Of a stretch of DNA of 64,000 bases, positions 52,420 to 64,000 are shown one piece after another. How positions within the stretch are numbered: the first letter of the stretch is position 1; every line of letters starts with the position of its first letter. The notes below the pieces were generated by a model that did no database searches, was not told the DNA's origin, and was given only the letters and a program-made list of their open reading frames with translations. Origin of the DNA: Perkinsus olseni (Eukaryota; Perkinsozoa; Perkinsida; Perkinsidae). The DNA lies in NCBI GenBank assembly GCA_013115135.1, contig JABANP010000137.1, positions 1 through 64,000 of the forward strand. Reading direction: 5' to 3'. Made by a program: the position numbers and the translations under genes.

Positions 52420-54370
52420 TCATTTGAAGGCCGACAACCCCGTGACCGCCCGTCCCAATATCAGCGCATGAATATCATGAGTTCCCTCGTACGTATTCAC
52501 GGCCTCTAAGTTCATCACGTGTCTTATTATACCGTACCTAGCAGCGCACAGCAAAGGATTCTTAAAGAGATATCTGAGCACCCGTCCACTACTCATCGAC
52601 GATCCCATTGCCACCCAGCATGTCCCGGGCCTCCCGAGCAATCGCAAGGGCCTTGCCGCAGTTATTACGCTTACACATCGAGATGACGTTGCTATGCAAC
52701 TAAAGAGGCATCGGAATGCTATCAGCAGCGAACCCTGGATAACCTCGCCGTGCACCTTATATTCATCTTTAAGTTGAGTAGCTCGATGGGCCATTAGAGT
52801 CATGGAATGGATCTCGGTTAGCTGATCTGCCATCTTCTTCTGTATGAGCTAAGATGCGTCACCATGAGCTCACCAACACGGGCCGTGAGTGCGAGAACAG
52901 TGACCAATACGCGACAGACCTTTGAAAAGGCTCCCCCCAAATTTTTGGTATTCACTTACGGCCATAATAGCAGGAAAACCGATTTTTCAGAATGCCGCAA
53001 TCGACTAATGAAGCACACACACCTTCGCCTCCGTATCACCTGGTTAGCGGCTAGGGGTCGGCCAAACTGCTTCCTGTCCATGGTGTACTGCCTGGCCACG
53101 CCCATACAGTACTCAGCTGCTCCAACCACTCCCCAGGCAATCCCTAGGACTCGTGATACCATCAAGTTATAAGTGATGCTCCTACCTAGACGAGCCGAGT
53201 TGAGACAGGCGAATGGGCCCTTCATCCCTGTAACACCGGGAAGGAGAGAGCTCTCCGGTACGAATACATCATCCATCAGGATCATGCCTACGCCGAGCAG
53301 CTTAACGAGTTATGCTCAACGGACAGGACTACCGGTTGGAGACGCCCGTAGGGAAAACTTTCCGAGGATCTTGGGGCAGGATACGCCCTTCCACTCGGTC
53401 TCAACCAGGAATCCTCGGACCTGGCGGATGCTGGCCTCGACCTATGATACGCTTACATAGCCTACCTGGCCGTCAGTATCGCACTTAGCCCAGACGACAC
53501 ACACGTCTGCTATCGGAGAATTAGTTATCCAGTTCTTTCGACCCATGGAGCTTCCAGCCACCGTCGACCTTCTTCGCAGCAGTCTCCATACCGCTGGGAT
53601 CCGAGCCATGGTTAGGCTCAGTAAGACCGAAACAGCCGATCTTGGTCCCTGCAACCCTACAGCCTACTCCTGCGCTCGAGTTGTCGAACTACCTGTAGCC
53701 AGCTCAGGAAGCCACCGCGATTTCTGCTCCTCGGTACCGAATAAGTTTATGGGGTGCATGACCAGACTGGACTGCACCGAGAACGCGGAGCGGAAGGCGG
53801 AATCCACCCGTTCGACCTCCCGAGCGATAAGACCATAAGCCACGGAGCTGGCACCTGACGGGAAGACCGTCGTCCCTCCTGATGCCGCAGATGTAAGGCT
53901 ACCCGCGCAACCGTAACCCTCAATGAAGGGCCCAAGCAAACCGTTCTTGCCGAACTCGAGGAAGATGTCCTTATTGAAGGTCTCATTGCGGAAACCGTCA
54001 AGAACGGTGGGCATCAAGACGGAATCCGCGAAGGCACGGGCGGAGTCCCTGAGAGCTTTAGTCCAAGGGGAAGGAGCTCGGAAAGGCACTACCGAATGAG
54101 CCTCTCTTCCTCAGTGAGCATATCCTCCAACATGAACATGTCCCTCCAGTGTGTATCATGGTCCCACCTACGAAGATCGGAGTTCACTTGATCCCAGTGG
54201 ACTTGATAGGAAAGGCTGTACTCCGTTACCCCAGAAGAGTAATGAGAGGGGTTTTTCAGTATCGTAACTCACTTGAAAGGATCCCCACCCTGCTTAACCT
54301 TGGCGGCCGCAGCTGTACAGAAGCTGCGCGAGTGAGCACCACGTCCTTGAGAGGCTAAGCGGGATAACAT
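52420..54370 (-). CDS. GCDH: Glutaryl-CoA dehydrogenase, mitochondrial; one-base frameshift
   Basis: An FAD acyl-CoA dehydrogenase that oxidises and decarboxylates glutaryl-CoA to crotonyl-CoA in lysine and tryptophan breakdown. ATG 54370 begins a presequence rich in Arg/Ser/Ala ([20 protein letters not shown]). Family blocks follow: [138 protein letters not shown] and the active-site stretch [17 protein letters not shown], with the catalytic Glu. Many short introns. Between KLHGSK and NWIT an extra A (plus-strand TTT at 53536-53538) breaks the frame although both sides are well conserved. It is divergent from RPA1. Confidence 0.92.
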
Positions 54371-54723
54371 AGAGGATAAGGGGAAGACTGCTAACAGGTA
54401 ACGGTTCTCAGTACGGTTCCATGAACAGTCAACGCAACGCGCAAAGGGCTCACAGAGTTATCGTCGACGCTCTGTGGAAATGGTACAACGATTAAGCGTG
54501 TGGAAAGTATTTCCATCATTGGCCGTTTTTACACGCGCGAAAACATCAAGTGGGCGGTGTAGACACCCCGATACCCTTTGTGTTACAAGTTAGTTGGGCT
54601 TGCTTACTACCACCAGTCCCATCCATGGTTCTCTAACTTTTGCTGATTGAAGCCTCGCCGATCCGGCCTGAAGTTAGTAAAGCATAGTCGTTGTCTTTCA
54701 GTTCCTCGTGGTAGCTCACCACA
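54371..54723. promoter_or_regulatory. Shared intergenic region between divergent GCDH and RPA1
   Basis: The 353 bp between the two start codons must hold both 5' regions. No clear TATA box or repeat was recognised. Confidence 0.4.
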
Positions 54724-57700
54724 ATGTCCGCGGCATCCGAAGAGCAGATCCGTCCGGGGTGCTCCATACATGATGTACAGTTCATGTAATACAGGGAGGC
54801 GGGAGTTGGGGCGGGAGGGTGAGAAAGAACAGGGCCATACGTGCGCGTGTACCGTTGTTGATGGCAATGGGGAATCGGTTGCTTGGCGAGAGGAGGGAAA
54901 TAGCTACTTGGAGGGAAGGAGATCTCGGCAGGTACATGTCCCCGAAGGAGATTCAGGACATATCTGTCAAGGAAATCACGGAAGTTGCTGCTTTCGGCAA
55001 CCTGGCTGGCGCCCCTTTGCCCGACGGCCTGTAATAGAGTCAGCGAACTCCATGCGTTCTGGGGCCACGACTCCTCAGATACGACCCTGCATTGGGACCC
55101 CTGCACATCGGTGACCTCTGCAAAACCTGCGGCCTGGGGGTACTCAGTGCTTGGGACTCTCCTCTATCATCTACCCCTCCCTCATCAGGTCCATGACTGC
55201 CCTGGGCATTTAGGCCACATACAGCTAGCCACCGACGTCTACAACCCGTTTTTAATACGGACATTGTAAGCTCGCCCGGGCTCCGACTGAATATCATCTT
55301 TGTCGTGTCGCTGGCTGAGAGTATCCTTCTTGGCCTCCCTTCCGTATCTCTGAGCGTTGGCAGGTACAATGTGCTACGTAGAATGTGCACTTCTTGCAAC
55401 CACTTCCGTGTTAGAAAGGCCGTAACGCAGAGGTGAGGACAGCACAGTTCTCATCCACAGTATCCCAAGGGAGTTTCGGCTGTGCAGGTACTGTGATCGG
55501 TTCAAGCTCATCCTTGCCGGTCTTGAACCTGAGTCTCACGATATCGTCATGGAGCCTTGTGACGAGAAAACCAAGTGAGTGACCTTGGAGTGGTAGGCTT
55601 TCGCGACAGAGGGAGTTGATTAGGTCGGCATTGGAGAGAGATATGACATCGGACCCCAATGCAGACAGCCGAGAGGCCTTTGTTGAGCATGCTAGTAGGC
55701 CAATGAGGGACACCGTGTATTGGTCAGGGATGCCCTGTAGGTTATGAGGACGGCTCATCATCCTACGTACCGTACATTATGGGTCATGGTGAGGAACAGA
55801 ATAGGGTCAAGTCACTAGTTAAACAACTGGGCATCGCCCATAGTGAGGTCAATGAGAACCTCGAAAAGCTCGTGGCTAAGAATACCGATTGGGGCATAAG
55901 TAAGATCTTTTCGAGTGCTAGTAGGGGTAGGTCCGTCGGCCTGCTCAGGTAGCTCCGGTGAGATACAGGCCTGGAATGACCTGGTCACGGAGTTCGAGAA
56001 TGAGGTCTCCGTTGCTGTGTGTCCCAATTGCAAGGCTAAGTCGGAGCTCTACCGTAAGATGGCGCTATCTATGGAGGCCACGGTAGAGCAATCTCAGGTG
56101 TTGATGGCTATAATAAGATCTTCCGCAAGCTGCGAGGCAAGGCGGCGGAGAAATACGTCACCCCAACTTACGTGAGTCGCCGTAGATTGAGAAATTAAGC
56201 TTAGTAATGGGAGTCCATCCAGGTACGCAACCTCGTCCACAAGCTTTGGCGTGAGGAAAGGGAGATCTTGGAGTTCCTCTTTCCCGCCTCTGTTGGTCGT
56301 GGAGAGGATATCTTCTTCATGCAAAATATAGTCGTCCCGCCTAACAAGCTGCGACCCCTCCGTTTTGGTGGTGATAGTGATGATAACCAAGGCTTCCTGC
56401 CGGCCTCTACGGTCTGTCTCAAGAACATCCTTGAGTCGAACCTTCTACTGAAGCAGCTCCTCGAGACTGATCAGGAGGCCGTAGAGAACCCCAATGATAG
56501 GGAGAAGGGTAAGCCGTTGGGTTGATGCTGTCCGGGCCTTGGCTATTGCGCTGCTGTCTTCAGCTGGCGATGCTCTGCCGAACCTCATATCAGATGAAGA
56601 TGAGACATCGAAGCCTTCGGATGTCACAACCCCACAGAGGGGGCCGATGACTACTCTGGGAACTGCCCTCATTGACTTGCAGAACAACGTCAATAACTAT
56701 CTAGATTCTGCAAAGAGCGGCAAGGCTCAGAATAAGGTTGTGGCCTTTGGTGTGCGGCAGCTCCTGGAACGGAAGCAGGGACTGTTCAGGATGAAAATGA
56801 TGGGCAAGCGTGTGAACTACGCTGCTCGTAGCGTCATCAGTCCTGATGTCTCCCTCGAGACCAATCAGATCGGTCTTCCCATGTTCGCGGCTCTACAGTT
56901 GACTGTACCTGAGCCAGTGAACTCCTTCAATGTGGACTACTTGCGTGCGTTGGTGGAGAACGGTCCCGATAAGTACCCCGGTGCTGCTGCGGTAGTGTTC
57001 CCAGATGGCAAGTTGGTGTCATTGAAGGGACGACAGCCTCATCAGAGGAAGGCTATCGCTAGGAGCCTTTATCAGAGTACTAACCCTGATAAGAAGCCTA
57101 GAGTGGTACTCAGGCATGTGAGGGACGGTGACCCGCTGCTAGTTAATCGTCAGCCCACCCTGCATAAGCCTGGTATCATGGCCTTGTTCGTGAAGGTAGT
57201 GGAGAGGGACCATTGAGGGTGATGAACTGAGGCCCTTGTTGTTTAGGTGCTGAGTAAAGAGAAGACCATCCGTATGCATTACGCTAACTGTAACACATTC
57301 AATGCTGATTTCGATGGTGATGAGATTAACTTGCATTGCCCTCAAGACTCCAACGCCAGAGCGGAGGCCATCTACATTGCCTCTGCCGATCATCAGTATC
57401 TTGGACCCACCTCGGGCAAGCCCCTTCGGGGTCTTATCCAGGATCATGTCGTCTCCGGTGTCTTCCTCACTGCAAGAGATCACTTCATGACCAAGACTGA
57501 GGTCCAGAATCTCATCTACACTGCTATGAGGGCCGCCATTGAGGGCGATACCTCGGGTATTGGCAGTGTGAAGTCTAGGGGGCATGTGACTAAGGTCAGT
57601 ACGCCTGCTGGAGTACCAAAGGACTTCAGGATTGTCATGGAGCCTCCGATCGTTGTGAAGCCACAGAAGCTGTGGACAGGAAAGCAGGTCATCACCATCT

Positions 57701-60700
57701 TCCTCAAGAGTCTTATCAAGTTCGCTACTCATAGTACGGACAAGGCCATCATCAATGGCTTCAACCATCACGCTAAGGCCAAGACCCCTGGGGACCTTTG
57801 GGGTGGTGTCAGTGACGGCAACAAGGAGGAGCAGATGGTCACTATCAGAGACACTGAACTCATAGAGGGTGTGCTTGATAAGGCCTCTTTCGGTGCCACT
57901 GCTAATGGTCTCACCCATCTATTCTACGAGCTATGCGGTCCCAAGGCTGCTGGCCTGCTCCTTACTGGTAAGCACACGGTGACCTTAAGTGGGCTTGGTA
58001 CAGGGTGGTTCTTGCTGCTGCTCAGGTCTTGGTAGGATGCTCACTCTCTACCTCCAGCTCCATGGCTTTACCTGTGCTATGAGGGATCTTCTCATCACTC
58101 CTGAGGGCAATGAGGCTAGATCGCAGATGCTGAACAAGGCTAGGGAGGACTCTTGGAATAAGATCAAAGATTGGGTGCAGGAAAACAGCCCTGAGGAGGC
58201 TAATGTCACAACCCTTCATAAGCTCCAGAAGGAGATAGGTAGTTTGTAGAATTCTGAAGAGGTTGGGATAGGTTTGGTATGTATTGTTAGGCAAGCTGTA
58301 TGCAGCGGATCCTAAGGTCCAGCATCCCATGTTCGAGGAGTTGGAAGAGACTATGTTGTCCACTAATCGAGATTACTGGGGAAGTAGGATGCTGGCGTGT
58401 AGGCTGGCCTGGTTAGAATTGCTCCCTTCTCAGAGCTCATTGATATCCTATTCCCTAAGGGCCAGATGTCCCCTTTCCCGGAGAACTGCTTCTCTGCTAT
58501 GGTTAGCACAGGTAAGGACGTCCGCCATGGCGACCCATGTGTTGCCCCCATTTCCTCCTATATGGGTATTACTATACAGGTGCTAAGGGTTCGAAGGTTA
58601 ATCACTCAATGATTGACGCCATGCTGGGCCAGCAGGAGTTGGAGGGTCATCGTGCTCCTCGTATGAGGACGCAGCGATTCCTTCCCAGCTTCGCCCAGTA
58701 TGATGTCGGCCCGAGAGCTGGTGGTTACATCACCGATAGGTGGGCAGACATTGTGCGGGTTTCCTCTCGGGTGCATGCATCATGGTGTAGATTCCTTACC
58801 GGCTACCGCCCGCAGGAGTTCTTCTACCATTGTATGGCTGGTAGAGAGGGTCTGGTCGATACAGCCGTGAAGACAGCCAGGTGAGCGTTGAGGCCCTTTT
58901 GTCGCTCTGCACCTCTTTGTTGGCTAGGTCTGGATACTTACAGAGGTGCTTGGTGAAGAACTTGGAGGGTCTTACCATCAACTACGATTACACTGTCCGC
59001 GATACGGACTCCTCGATCGTCGAATTCCTCTATGGCGAGGACGGTATGGATGTGACCAAGGTCAGCCATCTGGAACAGTAAGCCCCTCTCAGAGCCCTCA
59101 CTGCACGGTACCCATACTCCTGCTCACAGGTTCGACGTTCTGGACGAGAACTCGGCCTTCATGGCTAACAGTGTCTCCGTCGCTAAGGAAGAGGCTAAGA
59201 TGGAGAGCAACTTGCCCGATCTTTATCGGAAGTGGGCGGAGAAACCTCAGAGTGGACGAAGGACTAAGAACCTTGTCAAGGAGGTGAGACCGCCGATCAG
59301 GCCGATTGCTGTTGAGGACTTGCTGGCCAGGTTAACGCTAGTGATAAGTTGCGAGATGAGGAGAAGGAACACATCGCTTTCGTTGTTGAGGATACTCATG
59401 CTAATGGAGGCAAAGCGCCGCCCATGAACAGCATGTTACCGCCATGGAGGTATTAAACTGGTTTTACCACACACGGAGTATGCTATTGCCGAGGTCTACA
59501 GCTGTCGTTCTTTTGATCGCCTGTCTTGTCCTGAAGGTTCACTGGTGCCATGTCCGAGCGTGAGGAGAACGCTCTGACGGAGTACATCGCCCATAGACCG
59601 GAGGAGTTGGAGAAGAAGATGCCCGCTGAGGAGTTCCGTGATGTCATTATGCACAAATACGCTAGGTGAGTTGTTCAAGTTACGGTATTTGCAGCTGTTG
59701 GTGATGATTGTTATGGTTCTCAGGACTCTTGCCGATCCTGGCGAGGCTGTCGGAACCTTAGCAGCTCAGGTGGGTTCAAAAAGTATCCGTCGGTTGAGTG
59801 ATGACTGTTGTTCTCAGGGTATGGGAGAGCCTTCCACACAGATGACCCTGAACACCTTCCATCTTGCCGGTCACGGTGGTGTTAACGTTACTCTGGGTAT
59901 TCCTCGTCTGAGAGAGATCGTACAGGTACGTACCCTGGCCGTGCAAGGCTCGACCGTCGCTTCATTGTGCTCTGCCTCAGACCGCTTCCCGCCACCTCGA
60001 GACCCCGGCCATGGAATTCCCGGTACTGGGAGGCCTCAAGGCTGCAGAAGACTTGCAGGTAGTGCAGGTTAGGGAGAACTCACTTACAGTCCCCAGTACC
60101 GAGCTTCACCATTCCTATGCTCAGGGTAAGATGACCCGAGTGTCTCTGAAGGACGTCGTTGTCGCTACCCATGTGTTGGAGTCGGTCACTGCTGCCCAGC
60201 CCAGTGGAGAGACCATGCGAACCTATGAGCTTGTGGTGAGTACTACTCGTAGTTGCAGCCTCTGTACTGGTCTATGATTGGCTTTATTATGCAGGTCGAA
60301 CTAGTGGATCCGGAGATGATCCAGAAGGCGTATCCTTCGCTTACCCAGACAGCTATTGCTCACTTCCTGGATCATGACTTCAGAGATAAGCTCAACGCTA
60401 ACCTTAAGAAGTTCATCAAGATCTCTGAGAGCACCTCTACGGTAGTACAGCGACTCCTGCAGGGCACTCAGAATGGCGGTCTTGCGGTTAGATCACGACG
60501 CGCAAGGCCCAACAAGAGGAGGGTGCAGCTGACGTGTTCAATGAGTCTCCAGAGGACGAGAACAATGCTGAGCAGAAGGACCAGGGTGACGAGAGTCAGA
60601 ATGTCACCCGTACATTAGCCCAGCGTGCTCGTGCTACTGATGAGGAGAGAGAGGCCGAGCTTGATAGGATGGAGGCTGCCAGCGGTAGGTCCCGGCCCCG

Positions 60701-62180
60701 GCTAGAGTGAGCTCTCACTGTGTGTGTAGATGCTGATGATGCCGATGAAGGGCAGTATGATGATCTTGTCGATGATGCAGCAGTTGAGGATAAGAATAAT
60801 GTAGTAAGGTGGCATAGTGTGGCTTGATGACATGGATTCCATTTTAGGAGGAGGCCCAGGAGGACAATGAGACCCCCGCCGCTGAGGAGGGCACTCAGAG
60901 GTAATGTTGCCTTCAGTAGCACGCGGATGACGTAGTGTATTCTCAGACGGGCTGTTGGAGGCCAGGCCGTTGCCGGCACCGTGGAGGATTATCAAGTCTC
61001 CAAGACCAAGAACTCGACTGAGGTTATCTTCAACAAGTCTGGCCGTCTCTATGGCCCCAAGTGAGTACCTCTACCGCGCATAATACTCATCTCATCAGCG
61101 TTGATCGTCGAGCAATAGTTCGAGAGCTCGGTGGCAGGTGGAGTAATCACTAACTGTTCAGGTTCGTCCTTCGTTCCCGACCGCTTGAGCTATCCCAGGG
61201 TATCTCCCGCAAGATTCTCATCTTGGAGGCCGTCGCTGACCTCTGCTCTGATCTGTACATCCAGCAGACTCCCGGCATCACTAGCGTCCACGTCGTGGAG
61301 CCCCGCCCGGGTCAGGCCAATGAGGTCATGATTGAAACTGAGGGTAAGGCGGCGGCTTCTCCCACGTCCCACTGCCCTCTATGAGACTCTCAGGTGTTAA
61401 CCTTGATATTGCATGGGGCCTTAACGGCATCGATCATGATCGTATCGTCACTAATGACATCGGTCTCATCCTGGATAGATATGGTGTCGAGGTAAGGATT
61501 ATAATAGTACTCCTACTGGTTCATTGGCTCCTTTGGGAGAGCTCTAGCGTTGTAGTATGTTTTGCTTCCTCTTCTCAGGCGGCCCGCGCTGCTATAGTCC
61601 GGGAGGTGCTTCGAGTGTTCGGTCACTACGGTATTGGTGTTGACCCGAGACATCTGATGCTCATCTCTGATTACATGACTCATCATGGAGGGTACTATCC
61701 ACGACGCCCGTACATCATTGCCGACGCCCCCTCCTCTCTGTTAGGTTCCGGCCCTTCAGCCGTAGAGGTATGGAGTCTCACGCCTCCCCGTGGTTGCAGA
61801 TGACGTTCGAGACAAGTGTCAACTTCCTTACTAAGGTCGGACCAGCATATCGGGACCAGCTGAATCAGGATGTCACTTGTTCAGGCCTGCAACAACGCAC
61901 AGTTCGATAGCCTGAAGAGCCCTGCTGGTTCCATCATCCTTGGCAAGCAGGCCAGTGTTGGTAAGGCTCCCTCTCCTGAAAGGCCCATCACTTCCATCGT
62001 TTTGGTGTAATAGGTACCGGCTGCTTCGACCTACGTATGGAGATGCCCAAGACCGTTCGAGGACTTGCCAAGAGCGAGGTGGCTACTCAGGTCAAGAAGC
62101 CGAAGAAGGAATTCGTAGGCTTCGTGGTTGAAGCAACAGAGCGCCATCAGCGAAGTGCTTCTATTCAGGTCTTCGCGTGA
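54724..62180 (+). CDS. RPA1: DNA-directed RNA polymerase I largest subunit
   Basis: The catalytic subunit that makes the large rRNA precursor in the nucleolus. ATG 54724 opens MSAASEEQ...CSIHDVQF; exon 1 (54724-54785) joins exon 2 (54932-55030; [16 protein letters not shown]), exon 3 (55079-55139) and others in phase. Zinc sites are [19 protein letters not shown] and CTSCNHFR. Core blocks in order: [20 protein letters not shown] (56800), [14 protein letters not shown] (57150), the Mg-binding [16 protein letters not shown] (57303), [14 protein letters not shown] [46 protein letters not shown], and the bridge/trigger region [32 protein letters not shown] (59826). [16 protein letters not shown] marks Pol I rather than II or III. 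A Glu/Asp-rich stretch (60500-60910) precedes the C-terminal blocks, ending [12 protein letters not shown] and [13 protein letters not shown]. The stop at 62178-62180 is the likely end. The intron count is high. Confidence 0.94.
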
Positions 62181-62363
62181 TGAGGGTGATTTATATTGGA
62201 GGTTGGCCTCTGTTATCGGGAAGGTCATTAACGTATTTACCAAGAGAGCTGAGATTATGCTCGCAGCCGCTTCACGTTATATAGGTTTCTATTACTGCCC
62301 TATAAGCGGTGGGTGTAGTGTTTAGTCGACGCTGAGGGCCGTAGTGTGGAGGAGGGTCACTGG

Positions 62364-63971
62364 ATGACTAGTGAGAGCGGGCACACTGAGTCACCACTGG
62401 ACAGCGGGGCTATCACTCGAGAAATGTCAGGGGTCCCGCCTCAGCAACAGCAGCAGCAGCCCCCACATGGGATGCCCTCACCTCCGCCCTTCATGGGTAT
62501 GCCGCAACCGCCGACGGCTACTGGCAAGGTAGTACTCTACACGGTCCATGCTGACTATCCTACGTAGCATTCATAGTTAGCGCGTCCCCATGGCGGTACT
62601 CTTTCAGAGCCCTGCTCCACCCTCTGGTCTTCCCATGCCCCCAATGGGTATGCCAGGTGGCATGCCGATGCCGCCGCCACCAGCAGGTATTGTATCCCTC
62701 TTGACCTCTTGGCCAGTGATATCCAACCTTCAGGACTGCCTAGCTTCCCTGGCGCCCCTGGTGGCTTGCCCATGCCCCCACCAGGAGCCTCCTTCGGCAA
62801 CATGCCGCCAGTCCCTCCTGGATTTGCTAACGTGGTCCCCGGCTTTGCTCCACCCGCTGGTCAGAGCGGACAGGCGGGGCAAAATACGGCCGGGTCGGCC
62901 TCGCCTGAGATGGCGAAGATCCCTCTGGCTGAACGGCTAGCTCATGTAGTATCTTTCAGCTCCTCATGGCAGTAATGGCGAAGGTGACTTTTTGGCAGGA
63001 CCCCCATGAGAGGCCACCGGATGACTACCCTCCCAACGAGACCCTCTATATCAATAACCTCAATGATCGGGTCAAACCTGAGGAGTTGAAGAAGTCTATT
63101 CTTGAGGTGGGCCGAAATACTCTCTCGTAGCGTTATATATCTCTCACTCATCAGTTATGTAAACCCTGCGGTACAGTCGTTGATTGCATTGCGATGAGGT
63201 CGCTCCGGCGGAGGGGTCAGGTAGTAATGGTATCAGCTCACGTCCCCGGAGTACCCCCGTATCTCCCTCGATGAGGGGCTCCGTTGGGCTGCTGCTGCTG
63301 ATCTCGATCATAAGGGGCATGTCTAAGTCATGAGGAGCTGACCTTCAGGTCTTTGTCGTTTTCTCGTCTAAAGAGGAGTCATCGTCGGCGAGGAAGAGGC
63401 TGCAGGGCCACAGCTTGTGAGGGCGAGCAGATGGTATGTTTGGAGAGTACACCATCTGGTTCAGATACAGCAAAAACATGCGGGTATCGTATGCCAAGAC
63501 GAAGTCGGATGCTATTGCTAAGAAGGACGGTAGTAGTAGGGTAAAGGCTGGATGTACCTCGGAGGGGCCTCCCTTTATGGCTTGACAACTATTCCCACGC
63601 CGTGCCGCCAGGCAGCAGTTGTGCTGTTGTTGATGATGTCATTCAGGTTCCTACGTCCGTCGGGATAAGAAGAAGTTGAGGGAAATGAGAGAGGCGGCAG
63701 CAGCACAGGCTAAGTTGCCCGATACGGCAGCTCAAGCGTAATGTCGACTATCGGGGTGTCTCAGCATCACCGTGGACCATTTCAGGGCGGCAGCGGCGGC
63801 AGCAGCAGCGGCAGCGGCGAAGGCTGCAGTGCCGGGAGGCCCTATGCCGGTGAGTTCGGATCCACTGCCGGCGGTCTGTTGTCTAGCACTTCTACTTTCT
63901 TAGGGTGGTATGCCACCCATGCCTCCCAACTTCGCAGGCATGCCTGCGGGCTTCCCAGGTAGGATGGCTTA
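62364..63971 (+). CDS. U1A/U2B''-like snRNP protein with Pro/Met-rich N-terminus, partial
   Basis: It binds a U snRNA stem-loop through an RRM and belongs to U1 or U2 snRNP. The first in-frame ATG is 62364; 62424 (MSGVPPQQQQQQPPHG) is an alternative. Exons up to 62528, then 62608-62686 and one from about 62735 to 62946 code a Gln run and Pro/Met/Gly-rich repeats (MPPMGMPGGMPMPPPP). The RRM follows across four exons: DDYPPNETLYINNLNDRVKPEELKKSILE (RNP2 LYINNL), CGTVVDCIAMRSLRRRGQ, VFVVFSSKEESSSARKRLQG (RNP1 RRRGQVFVVF) and YSKNMRVSYAKTKSDAIAKK. A basic helix, a run of Ala and another PGGPMP/GGMPPMPP stretch follow. A donor GTAGGA at 63959 suggests it continues past the window. The Pro-rich head is absent from animal and plant U1A. 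Confidence 0.88.
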
Positions 63972-64000
63972 GGGGAGGGACCGCGTCTGTAGGCGACTGT

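Noticed and set aside
62128..62325. Extension of RPA1 past the stop at 62180 in another frame
   Set aside because: No donor/acceptor pair links the frames, and the family C-terminal block (GTGCFDL) is already complete before the stop.
1..64000. Spliced-leader gene, tRNA, rRNA, snRNA or CRISPR array
   Set aside because: No dinoflagellate/Perkinsus-type leader (CCGTAGCCAT...TTGGCTCAAG) was seen by eye, and no tRNA- or rRNA-like block or regularly spaced repeats. A covariance-model scan would be decisive.

Overview
The window is nuclear DNA of a protist. Housekeeping genes are cut by many very short GT-AG introns, neighbouring genes are closely packed, and base composition is balanced. Together with a large unfamiliar tandem gene family, this fits an alveolate such as Perkinsus; the genus is an inference, because no ribosomal RNA or spliced leader was seen to prove it.

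Left flank (1-7.2 kb, minus strand): two pieces of a small unknown gene family, a long coiled-coil gene, a ten-exon gene for an unrecognised protein with one membrane segment, and the last two exons of another unrecognised gene.

Centre (7.3-44.1 kb, all plus strand, about 37 kb): a lineage-specific array of intronless genes. Family A has at least 18 copies of about 325-365 residues: six open, the rest broken by frameshifts, stops, internal deletions or fusions. Family B (one whole gene at 38.4-39.6 kb plus duplicated or fused pieces) shares A's layout and looks like a distant relative. Family C is two secreted-protein genes at 40.6 and 43.3 kb with a shared promoter-like element. The array carries block duplications, A/B chimeras and small near-perfect palindromes present in one paralogue and absent from its sister.

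Right flank (44.8-64 kb): intron-rich housekeeping genes. On the minus strand, a large IQ-motif protein, dolichyl-phosphate beta-glucosyltransferase (ALG5), prefoldin subunit 6 and glutaryl-CoA dehydrogenase. On the plus strand, RNA polymerase I largest subunit, divergent from glutaryl-CoA dehydrogenase, and a U1A/U2B''-like snRNP protein that runs off the window. These are ordinary cell functions and are not linked to the array except by position.

The most interesting signal is the array: an intronless, one-strand, recombining A/B repertoire of intact genes, pseudogenes and chimeras between intron-rich neighbours. Exon joins were checked by eye for reading phase; no alignment or database search was run.
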